From NCBI GenBank assembly GCA_021159125.1, contig JAGGSL010000023.1, forward strand, positions 1 to 12,011: 12,011 nucleotides of DNA, read 5' to 3'. The notes under the pieces are model-generated. The model did no database searches. It worked only from the letters and a program-made list of their open reading frames with translations, and was not told the origin of the DNA. Below, in pieces: positions 6,542-12,011 of this stretch. The translations under genes and the position numbers were made by a program. The stretch comes from Thermoplasmata archaeon. Its GTDB lineage: Archaea > Thermoplasmatota > E2 > UBA202 > DSCA01. Positions within the stretch are counted from its first letter, which is position 1. The number at the start of each line of letters is the position of its first letter.

Positions 6542-7183
6542 ATGACTGAAGATAATATAAAAATGGTAAAGTGCAAATGCAGCTATTGTGGAGAGGAAAT
6601 GGAATGCCCTGAAAGCATGCTCGATGCAGACGAGCATATCTGCAGTTTTTGTTTGGATGTCATGGAAGAAGGAATGAGTAAAGAAGAGATAAAAGAAGCC
6701 TCGAAAAGAGAAAGGGAGCTGTCAAAGTACTACAAAGATGTCGGAGAAATGGCAAATACCATATTTTCTTTTGTATATAAAGAGACTCCCAAGAAGGCAT
6801 TAAAGAAAATGAATAAAAAGAGAATAGAAGAAGATGCTTTTTATGCCGGTATCGTCTCAGCCCTTGATTTCATCCTTCATACGGCAGGCCCAGAAGCGCT
6901 GATAAGCATAAGGGATTCTCCTGGCTTCAGGTTTTTTTATGTGTCAGATGAAGAGATTGAGAAAGCAATTGAGGATTTAAAAGAGAAAGGAATTGATATA
7001 GACCCTGAAAGAATGGAAACATTTAACGGAAAACTGGAAACAGCAGAGGATATAGCGAAGATGATCAATTACGTTATGTTCAAAGGCGACTGGAAAAAAC
7101 AACTGGAATGGGAGGAAAAACGTGGTCACAAGGAAGATATAGAACTTGTAAAAAAAATAATGGCTGACCTGGGAGAGTTGTAA
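6542..7183 (+). CDS. Unrecognised protein with N-terminal Cys4 zinc knuckle
   Basis: I do not recognise this 213-aa protein. Residues 11-37 contain CKCSYC and later CSFC, giving two CxxC knuckles (C13/C16 and C34/C37) 18 residues apart plus extra cysteines C11 and C22; this looks like a treble-clef or zinc-ribbon metal site. The rest is predicted helical and highly charged, with a more hydrophobic centre near residues 98-130 (FYAGIVSALDFILHTAGPEALISI) and no membrane segment. It may bind nucleic acid or protein, but nothing proves this. Codon use matches its neighbours, so it does not look freshly acquired. The start could also be the ATG at 6563, which would keep the zinc site. It is transcribed away from the AMMECR1 unit. 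Confidence 0.8.
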   Translation: MTEDNIKMVKCKCSYCGEEMECPESMLDADEHICSFCLDVMEEGMSKEEIKEASKRERELSKYYKDVGEMANTIFSFVYKETPKKALKKMNKKRIEEDAFYAGIVSALDFILHTAGPEALISIRDSPGFRFFYVSDEEIEKAIEDLKEKGIDIDPERMETFNGKLETAEDIAKMINYVMFKGDWKKQLEWEEKRGHKEDIELVKKIMADLGEL

Positions 7184-7185
7184 AA

Positions 7186-7344
7186 GTTAACGATTTGAAC
7201 CATTGCCGTCTCACGGGAGAGAAAGGAGAAAGCTATGATGAGATAATCCGCAAGCTGCTCTCAAAAATTGCATGGGAAGAAGCCGACAGAAGATGGAATA
7301 AAATACCGGAAGAAGACGAGTTTATTCCTCTGCAAGAGTTATGA
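7186..7344 (+). pseudogene. Remnant of a VapB/RelB-like antitoxin gene
   Basis: The plus-strand frame ending with TGA at 7342-7344 reads GEKGESYDEIIRKLL, then EEADRRWNKI and a terminal EEDEFIPLQEL. The GESYDEIIRKL block and the acidic tail ending in (F/Y)-(I/V)-P-L-x-E-L are typical of small archaeal antitoxins. No ATG or GTG opens this frame before an in-frame stop at 7165-7167; only TTG at 7195 is available. In another frame, 7199-7213 reads TIAVS, which resembles the usual start of such antitoxins, so an internal deletion with frameshift may have joined the two parts. No toxin gene follows it. It could instead be a live gene with a TTG start, which I think less likely. Confidence 0.55.
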
Positions 7345-7360
7345 TTTTCCATGTATTTAT

Positions 7361-7379
7361 TTCCAGAACCTTCCAGAAC
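7361..7379. repeat. Tandem direct repeat TTCCAGAAC, 10-bp period
   Basis: TTCCAGAAC occurs at 7361-7369 and again at 7371-7379, separated by one base, so the two copies fall on the same face of the helix. They lie between the antitoxin remnant and the relBE promoter. They could be an old operator of the decayed locus or chance; nothing else in the sequence assigns a role. Confidence 0.45.
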
Positions 7380-7427
7380 AATTTTATTATCTGCCAGAGG
7401 AAATGCAGAGAAGGATGCAGGTAAAAC

Positions 7428-7456
7428 ATATATACTATAACATACTATAGTGTTCT
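7428..7456 (+). promoter_or_regulatory. relBE promoter with candidate operator
   Basis: ATATATA at 7428-7434 is centred 26 bp before the relB ATG, the normal archaeal TATA distance for a leaderless mRNA, and no SD is present. The 8-mer ATACTATA is repeated exactly at 7432-7439 and 7442-7449 with a 10-bp period; the second copy contains half of the palindrome ACTATAGT (7444-7451). These copies overlap the TATA box and the initiation zone, as expected for an operator bound by an antitoxin that represses its own operon. Binding is inferred. Confidence 0.6.
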
Positions 7457-7675
7457 ATGGTGACGTCGATTCAGATAAGTGAAAAGTTGCAGAGAGAGCT
7501 GGTTAAAAGGAAACTTTTTGATAAGGAGACCTACGAGGATGTCATCTGGGATTTGATAGAAAATGCCCGGGAGCTGAGTGAAGAAACAAAGAGAGAGATA
7601 GACGAGGCCCGTAAGGAGATAAAGAAAGGTAGGGTTCATACACTGGCAGATGTCAAGAAAGAACTGGGATTATGA
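7457..7675 (+). CDS. relB: RelB-type antitoxin
   Basis: The 72-aa acidic and basic helical protein begins MVTSIQISEKLQRELVKRK, a ribbon-helix-helix-like start, followed by ETYEDVIWDLIE at residues 24-35, a signature of many archaeal antitoxins. The C-terminal half (37-72) is a charged helix ending in VHTLADVKKELGL, the usual toxin-wrapping tail of RelB-like proteins paired with RelE toxins. The stop overlaps the start of the toxin gene as ATGA (7672-7675), the standard coupling in such modules. It is probably leaderless and self-regulated through the direct repeats over its promoter. The GC content and codon use are close to those of neighbouring genes. Confidence 0.87.
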   Translation: MVTSIQISEKLQRELVKRKLFDKETYEDVIWDLIENARELSEETKREIDEARKEIKKGRVHTLADVKKELGL

Positions 7676-7923
7676 CCTATGAAATCCTTTTTTCAGACAA
7701 AGCCCTAAAGCAGCTTAAAAATATGGAACGGGATGTTCAGGAGAGAATAATTGCGGCGATGGAGAGGGTAAGAATAAAGCCAGAGAAGTATGTAACAAAA
7801 CTTGTCGGAGACCCTGGCTACAAGTTGCGAGTAGGAGATTACAGAATTATAATGGACATTGACAGCAAAAAACTTCAAGTCCTAGTTTTAAAGATAGGAC
7901 ATAGAAAAAACATATACGGATGA
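7672..7923 (+). CDS. relE: RelE-type mRNA interferase toxin
   Basis: The 83-aa basic protein has the RelE/ParE fold pattern: MTYEILFSDKALKQLKNM (strand then helix), a helix to about residue 34, then KLVGDPGYKLRVGDYRIIMDID and LVLKIGHRKNIYG. The core motif L-R-V-G-D-Y-R-(I/V) at 52-59 and the C-terminal H-R-x-x-(I/V)-Y (77-82) are diagnostic. Archaeal RelE homologues with this tail cut mRNA in the ribosomal A site; R53, R58, R78 and Y82 are the likely functional residues by family analogy. No truncation or frameshift is visible, so the toxin appears active and is kept in check by the overlapping antitoxin gene. A ParE (gyrase-directed) activity cannot be excluded from sequence alone. Confidence 0.9.
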   Translation: MTYEILFSDKALKQLKNMERDVQERIIAAMERVRIKPEKYVTKLVGDPGYKLRVGDYRIIMDIDSKKLQVLVLKIGHRKNIYG

Positions 7924-7969
7924 CCATCTCATCCTCAAAATTTAAGAAAGATGAGCACATATACTCTTG
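7924..7969 (+). promoter_or_regulatory. Promoter of the isoprenoid operon
   Basis: This 46-bp gap follows the relE stop. AAAATTTAAG (7937-7946) is a fair TATA-like element centred about 28 bp before the ATG at 7970. No SD precedes that ATG, which suggests a leaderless transcript. Read-through from relBE is also possible because no T-rich terminator is evident in the gap. Confidence 0.5.
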
Positions 7970-9148
7970 ATGTATCTCACTAAAGAACAGGAAAAAATGC
8001 TTGAAGGGGAGGAGGGCGAGGTGGTGGAAAAACTCATGCGTTTGCTCGTGCGTTTGGGCGACATATACAATGCTGACAGAATGATTCCAGTTGGCTCTGT
8101 CCAGGTTTCAGGCGTTTCTTACAAATCAATAGGCGACCCGGGGCTTGAATTTCTGGAAGATTTTGCTTCAAAAGGAGTGAAGGTCAAAGTGCTGACATAT
8201 CTCAATCCCGCGGGCATGGACCTTGAAAACTGGAGGGAGATAGGCATTCCTGCAGATTTCGCAGAAAGGCAGAATAGGATAATCAGCGCGTTCAAAAAAA
8301 TGGGCATCGTCATAACAGCGACGTGCACGCCATATCTTGCGGGAAACCTGCCTCGCTTTCGCGAACACATAGCGTGGTCAGAGTCTTCGGCAGTTTCATT
8401 TTCAAATTCAGTCATAGGAGCAAGGACGAACAGAGAAGGCGGGCCGTCTGCTCTTGCTGCCGCCATATGCGGCTTCACCCCCAATTATGGTTTGCATCTG
8501 GACGAAAACAGAAAACCGGACTTTGTCATAGATGTCAAGGCAGATTTGAGCTTCAATGCTGACTTCGGGGCAATGGGCTATTTTGTCGGCTCTGCCGTTA
8601 AAAACAAAATTCCGTATTTCAGGGGCATAAAGGAGGCAAATACTGACAATCTGAAAGCGCTTGGGGCTGCAATGGCTGCTTCGGGCGCCGTTGCCCTTTA
8701 CCATGTAGAGGGGATGACTCCCGAAGCGGGGCTGATGGACACCGAAGGGCTTGAGGTAATAGAGTTCGGCAATGAGGAGTTGAAAGAAACTTATGAGAAG
8801 CTGAACACCGGAGAGGAGCCAGATGTTGTCATACTGGGTTGCCCTCACGCTTCTTTGAGAGAGATAGCAGAGGTGGCTAAAAGGGTGGAGGGAAAAACCC
8901 TGAAAAAGCCCCTCTGGATATGTACCTCAAGGGCAATGAAAGAAACTGCAGAAAGAATGGGTCTGCTTGATGTGATAGAGAAAGCGGGAGGAAAAATAGT
9001 TGCCGACACGTGCATGGTTGTCTCGCCCATAGAAAATCTGTTCAAAACAACAGCCGTAAATTCAGGAAAAGCAGCCCATTACCTGCCGGGATTCTGCAAG
9101 CAGAAGGTTGTATTTGCAAACATAAATGATTTGCTGGAGGAAAAATGA
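7970..9148 (+). CDS. Aconitase X large subunit (mevalonate 5-phosphate dehydratase)
   Basis: The 392-aa protein matches the aconitase X catalytic subunit. In archaea this family with its small partner converts (R)-mevalonate 5-phosphate to trans-anhydromevalonate 5-phosphate, as shown for Aeropyrum pernix. Family blocks include SVQVSGVSYKSIGDPGLEFL (43-62), TATCTPYL (116-123), SFSNSVIGARTNREGGPSAL (143-162), GCPHAS (290-295) and ADTCMVVSP (345-353). C119, C291 and C348 sit in these blocks and are the likely [4Fe-4S] ligands. The frame can be extended one codon to a TTG at 7967, but ATG at 7970 is the better start. The stop overlaps the small-subunit start as ATGA (9145-9148). Downstream isoprenoid genes support the phosphomevalonate role over the hydroxyproline-type aconitase X function of some bacteria. 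Confidence 0.93.
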   Translation: MYLTKEQEKMLEGEEGEVVEKLMRLLVRLGDIYNADRMIPVGSVQVSGVSYKSIGDPGLEFLEDFASKGVKVKVLTYLNPAGMDLENWREIGIPADFAERQNRIISAFKKMGIVITATCTPYLAGNLPRFREHIAWSESSAVSFSNSVIGARTNREGGPSALAAAICGFTPNYGLHLDENRKPDFVIDVKADLSFNADFGAMGYFVGSAVKNKIPYFRGIKEANTDNLKALGAAMAASGAVALYHVEGMTPEAGLMDTEGLEVIEFGNEELKETYEKLNTGEEPDVVILGCPHASLREIAEVAKRVEGKTLKKPLWICTSRAMKETAERMGLLDVIEKAGGKIVADTCMVVSPIENLFKTTAVNSGKAAHYLPGFCKQKVVFANINDLLEEK

Positions 9149-9534
9149 AGGGAAGAACAATATATCCGGGCAAGGCTGAGGGAATTGCCCTTGTATCGAA
9201 ACAGCCCATAGGATTTTACGGCGGCATAGATGCAAAAACAGGCATTGTCATAGAGAAGGGGAGCGAACTGGAGGGAGAGTGCGTGAAGGACAGAGTTCTT
9301 GTGTTCCCGTGCGGAAAGGGCTCCACCGTCGGCTCATACGTCATATACGGTCTGAAGAAGAATGGCGTTGCGCCCGCAGCAATAGTGAACAGCGAGACTG
9401 AGACGATAGTTGCCACGGGAGCGATACTTGCAGGCATTCCGTGCATAGACGGAGTCGACATAAGCGGCATAAACACAGGCGATAAATTGAGGATAGAGGC
9501 GGGGGAAAAGGAGGCGGAACTGGAAAAGGTTTAA
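9145..9534 (+). CDS. Aconitase X small (swivel) subunit
   Basis: The 129-aa protein is the swivelling beta/alpha domain of aconitase X, a separate polypeptide in archaea and fused in some bacteria. It shows GRTIYPGKAEGIALVS near the N-terminus, then PCGKGSTVGSYVIYGL at 53-68 and NGVAPAAIVNSETETIVATGAILAGIP across about 71-98, all standard for the family. The S in GKGSTVGS is in a conserved substrate-site loop by analogy with aconitase swivel domains. It is translationally coupled to the large subunit through a 4-nt overlap, and the next gene starts directly after its TAA stop. Together the two form phosphomevalonate dehydratase in the cytoplasm. Confidence 0.93.
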   Translation: MKGRTIYPGKAEGIALVSKQPIGFYGGIDAKTGIVIEKGSELEGECVKDRVLVFPCGKGSTVGSYVIYGLKKNGVAPAAIVNSETETIVATGAILAGIPCIDGVDISGINTGDKLRIEAGEKEAELEKV

Positions 9535-10278
9535 ATGATAGTCATAAAACTTGGCGGCTCTGTAATAACTGACAAGGAAAAGGATAGCCACTTTAATAAA
9601 AGAATAACATACCGCCTTGCAGAGGAAATAGCATCTGCAGGAAAAAAAGCTCTTATTGTCCACGGCGCAGGCTCGTTCGGACATCCGCAGGCAAAAAGAT
9701 ACCGACTGAATGAGGGATTTGTTGATAAAAAAAGGCAGGTGGAGGGTATTTCGCTTACCCATTTTTCCGTAAGAGTTCTGAATCTCAAGGTCATGGAGGC
9801 GCTGCGGCATGCAGGCATTCCCGCCGTGAGCATACCACCCTTTCCGTTCATCGATGAAAGCTTTATTGAAAAAGCAAAAGTTGCTGTGAAGGATGGGCTC
9901 GTTCCTGTGACCTTCGGGGATGTTGTGCTGGACGGAAACGTCTCCATTATTTCGGGGGACATCCTCATGGAAATTTTTGCCAGGGAGTTTGAGGTTGAGA
10001 GAGCAATTTTTGTCACAAATGTTGACGGTATATACGAAGACCCAGAACGTAAGGATAGCCTCATAAAGGAATGCACTGTAAAAGAGCTGGAAAAAGTGTT
10101 TTTCAAAGGCAATGCAGGAGCAGACGTCACTTCCGGAATGGCTGGGAAGGTGAAGTCTATAAAGGAGATAGCATATTCGGGTGTTGAAGTTGATGTAATC
10201 AACGGAAGAAAGCCAGGACGGCTTAAAGATGCAATAAACGGCATTGTTGCCGGAACAAGGGTGAGAAAAAATGAATGA
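9535..10278 (+). CDS. ipk: Isopentenyl phosphate kinase
   Basis: The 247-aa amino acid kinase-fold enzyme phosphorylates isopentenyl phosphate to IPP with ATP. The N-terminal IKLGGSVIT (4-12) carries the phosphate-binding lysine K5 and the glycine loop. HGAGSFGH (43-50) holds the conserved histidine H50, equivalent to the catalytic His of Thermoplasma and Methanocaldococcus IPK. GDVVLD (128-133) and IISGDIL (137-143), then FVTNVDGIY (158-166) and the nucleotide-site TSGMAGKVKSI, are all present. Length is typical (about 240-260 aa). It begins immediately after the previous stop codon with no gap; AAAAGG in the end of that gene is at best a weak SD. It overlaps the next gene by 8 nt. Its pairing with aconitase X marks the archaeal-type mevalonate route. 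Confidence 0.96.
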   Translation: MIVIKLGGSVITDKEKDSHFNKRITYRLAEEIASAGKKALIVHGAGSFGHPQAKRYRLNEGFVDKKRQVEGISLTHFSVRVLNLKVMEALRHAGIPAVSIPPFPFIDESFIEKAKVAVKDGLVPVTFGDVVLDGNVSIISGDILMEIFAREFEVERAIFVTNVDGIYEDPERKDSLIKECTVKELEKVFFKGNAGADVTSGMAGKVKSIKEIAYSGVEVDVINGRKPGRLKDAINGIVAGTRVRKNE

Positions 10279-11275
10279 GAGAAAGAAAGACCATCTTGAA
10301 ATATCAATCAATGAGGATGTCAATGCATCTTACAACTACTGGGATGACATTGAATTTGTTCATAACGCGCTGCCCGAAATAGATATGGGTGAAGTGGATA
10401 CAACATGGGAAGAATTCGGAAAGAAAATGGCTGCCCCAATAATAATAGCGGGAATGACAGGCGGCTTTGAAGCAGCAAAGGAAGTGAATGAGGAACTGGC
10501 AAAAATCGCCGAAAAATTTCAGATAGGCATGGGTGTGGGCTCGCAGAGGGCTGCACTCGAGGATGAGAGCAGCGTGGAAAGTTATTCCGCAATCAATAAT
10601 TACAACATCCCCCTCAAAATAGCGAATATAGGCGCCCCTCAATTGCTCGAATGGAAAGATGCAGTCGAGAAAGCATCGAAAGCAATTGAAATGATAAAGG
10701 CAGATGTGCTTGCCATACATCTCAACTTCCTGCAGGAAGCGATACAGGTGGAAGGAGACAGGAATGCAAAGGGCTGCCTGGACAAAATTCAGGAAGTTGC
10801 TTCTTCGCTCTCGACCCCGGTCATAGTCAAGGAGACAGGAGCAGGCATATCAAAAGAAGTGGCACTGCGTCTGTGCGAAACTGACATAGCAGGCATAGAC
10901 GTCGGAGGTATGAGCGGCACGTCATTTGCGGCAATAGAAGCCTACAGGGCAAAAAAAATGGGGGACAGCGTGCAGGAAGAGCTCGGCTACCTTTTCAAAG
11001 ACTGGGGGATACCCACGCCTGTGTCAGTCATGGAAGTTGCAGATGTGTGCCACGATGCAGGCATGGTGGTAATCGCAACAGGGGGCATAAGAAATGGAAT
11101 TGATGCTGCAAAGGCAATTGCAATAGGAGCAGATGCCGCAGGAATGGCTTCCGCTTTTCTTGAAGATGGCGAGAAAAAGATGGAGGTAGTACTGAAAGCT
11201 CTGAAGACGGTAATGTTCCTCACAGGCTGTAAAAATTTGCAAGAGTTAAAGGAGGCGGAAATATGGATTTCCTGA
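10271..11275 (+). CDS. fni: Type 2 isopentenyl diphosphate isomerase (FMN-dependent)
   Basis: The 334-aa FMN/NAD(P)H-dependent enzyme interconverts IPP and DMAPP, supplying the allylic primer for prenyl synthesis. The signature RKKDHLEI near the N-terminus, AGMTGG (60-65, FMN contact), GMGVGSQRAAL (86-96), the active-site HLNFLQEAIQVEGD (150-163, with Q159 the catalytic Gln and E161 the Mg2+ ligand by analogy to Thermus Idi-2), KETGAGIS (187-194), DVGGMSGTSFA (210-220) and ATGGIRNG are all present. Length is typical. The start overlaps the kinase stop by 8 nt and the gene overlaps the next by 13 nt, so the enzymes are made from one message. It is unrelated to the type 1 metal-dependent isomerase of eukaryotes. 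Confidence 0.97.
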   Translation: MNERKKDHLEISINEDVNASYNYWDDIEFVHNALPEIDMGEVDTTWEEFGKKMAAPIIIAGMTGGFEAAKEVNEELAKIAEKFQIGMGVGSQRAALEDESSVESYSAINNYNIPLKIANIGAPQLLEWKDAVEKASKAIEMIKADVLAIHLNFLQEAIQVEGDRNAKGCLDKIQEVASSLSTPVIVKETGAGISKEVALRLCETDIAGIDVGGMSGTSFAAIEAYRAKKMGDSVQEELGYLFKDWGIPTPVSVMEVADVCHDAGMVVIATGGIRNGIDAAKAIAIGADAAGMASAFLEDGEKKMEVVLKALKTVMFLTGCKNLQELKEAEIWIS

Positions 11276-12011
11276 AAGGTTTTACAGACGAAATAAACAG
11301 TGCCATAATGAACTACCTTACTGAAAAGGAGCCTGCAAAACTTTACGATGCAGTGAAATATCTGCCTGCGGCAGGGGGCAAGCGCCTGCGCCCCATTATG
11401 GCGATGCTTGCCTGCGAGGCTGCAGGCGGGGAGAGGAGGAAAGCAATCCCGTTTGGCATTGCCCTTGAAATCACTCATACATTCACGCTCATACATGATG
11501 ACATCATGGACAGGGATGAGGAAAGGAGAGGCATGCCATCTGTGCACAAAAAGTTTGGAGAAGCGACGGCGATACTTGCAGGAGATGCTCTTTTCGCAAA
11601 AGCATTCGAAATTGTAACGGAAACAGAAAGCAGTTCTGATGCCATAAAAAAACTCGTGAAAAATCTTGCTGTTATGTCGAGAGAGATATGCGAGGGGCAG
11701 GAAATGGATATGAGCTTTGAGGAATCAGATGAGGTAAGCGAGGATGACTTTTTACTAATGATAGAGAAAAAGACCGCGAAGATGTTCGAGCACGCAGCCC
11801 TTGGAGGAGCAATCATTTCAGGGGCTGACGAGGAGAAGCAGGCAGCACTGCAGAATTATGGAAGGAATGTTGGAATGGCATTCCAGATATGGGATGACTG
11901 CCTTGATGTTATCGGAAAAGGAATAGGAAAGCCTGTGGGAAGCGATATCAGGGAGGGAAAAAAGACACTGATTTTCATACATGCAATGAGAGAATCCGAT
12001 GAAAAAGAAAG
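11263..12011 (+). CDS. idsA: Geranylgeranyl diphosphate synthase, 3' end cut by window
   Basis: 249 codons of an all-helical trans-prenyltransferase are present; the family is usually about 300-330 aa, so the C-terminus lies outside. It condenses DMAPP with three IPP to form GGPP for ether lipids. GGKRLRP (38-44) binds IPP phosphate, the first Asp-rich motif is DDIMD (79-83) and the second is DDCLD (211-215), followed by GKPVGSDIREGKKTL (222-235). F74, five residues before the first motif in HTFTLIHDD, is the position that limits chain length; Sulfolobus acidocaldarius GGPP synthase has the same HTFTL context, which supports a C20 product. The start overlaps the isomerase by 13 nt and has a strong SD, GGAGG (11251-11255), 7 nt before the ATG. 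Confidence 0.95.
   Translation, partial: MDFLKGFTDEINSAIMNYLTEKEPAKLYDAVKYLPAAGGKRLRPIMAMLACEAAGGERRKAIPFGIALEITHTFTLIHDDIMDRDEERRGMPSVHKKFGEATAILAGDALFAKAFEIVTETESSSDAIKKLVKNLAVMSREICEGQEMDMSFEESDEVSEDDFLLMIEKKTAKMFEHAALGGAIISGADEEKQAALQNYGRNVGMAFQIWDDCLDVIGKGIGKPVGSDIREGKKTLIFIHAMRESDEKE

Noticed and set aside
7268..7450. 60-aa plus-strand open frame after the zinc-knuckle gene
   Set aside because: It overlaps the antitoxin remnant in another frame, runs through the relBE promoter and has no SD or recognisable content.
7967..7969. TTG as start codon of the aconitase X large subunit
   Set aside because: It adds one residue before an ATG in the same frame; ATG is far more likely and suits the TATA distance equally well.
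9334..10323. Long minus-strand open frames opposite the isopentenyl phosphate kinase gene (329 and 258 codons)
   Set aside because: Their translations are low-complexity or Ser/Phe/Cys-rich with no motifs, while the plus strand encodes a complete conserved kinase.

Overview
This window is archaeal, most likely from a euryarchaeon. It carries an A-type (archaeal V-like) ATP synthase operon and most of an archaeal isoprenoid pathway. Gene-leading starts lack Shine-Dalgarno sites but have TATA-like elements about 24-30 nt upstream, and AGA/AGG and ATA codons are frequent. The isoprenoid route seen here (aconitase X type phosphomevalonate dehydratase plus isopentenyl phosphate kinase) argues against Thermoplasmatales, Sulfolobales and haloarchaea, which use other mevalonate variants. 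An uncultured Thermoplasmatota-like or Thermococcus/methanogen-like lineage is possible, but the exact group cannot be settled from this sequence.

Region 1 (1-4857, minus strand) is the ATP synthase operon in the order H-I-K-E-C-F-A, with subunit A cut by the window edge. Genes overlap by ATGA or lie 2-8 nt apart, so this is one transcript from a promoter near 4887. The proteolipid AtpK has the Leu/Thr/Gln...Gln...Glu set that binds Na+ in Enterococcus NtpK, so a sodium-coupled enzyme is predicted.

Region 2 (4905-6459, minus strand) is a two-gene unit: an AMMECR1-domain protein followed, with a 14-nt overlap, by a PflX/COG1313-type radical SAM protein. These families recur together across archaea and bacteria. 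No MEMO1 partner is visible here.

Region 3 (6460-7966) is the accessory part. A divergent promoter region leads on the plus strand to an unrecognised 213-aa protein with a Cys4 zinc knuckle. Next come a decayed antitoxin fragment, two short 10-bp-period direct repeats, and an intact RelB/RelE-type toxin-antitoxin pair with a candidate operator over its TATA box.

Region 4 (7970-12011, plus strand) is a compact isoprenoid operon: aconitase X large and small subunits (mevalonate 5-phosphate dehydratase), isopentenyl phosphate kinase, type 2 IPP isomerase, and geranylgeranyl diphosphate synthase cut by the right edge. Together these convert mevalonate 5-phosphate towards GGPP, the precursor of archaeal membrane lipids. 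The decarboxylase (UbiD-like) that should act between the dehydratase and the kinase is not in the window.

No stretch longer than 300 bases lacks a gene. The largest such gap, 7184-7456, holds the antitoxin remnant, the repeats and the relBE promoter. I found no tRNA, rRNA, CRISPR array or insertion sequence. I saw no wholly new system; the least explained items are the zinc-knuckle protein and the AMMECR1/radical SAM pair.
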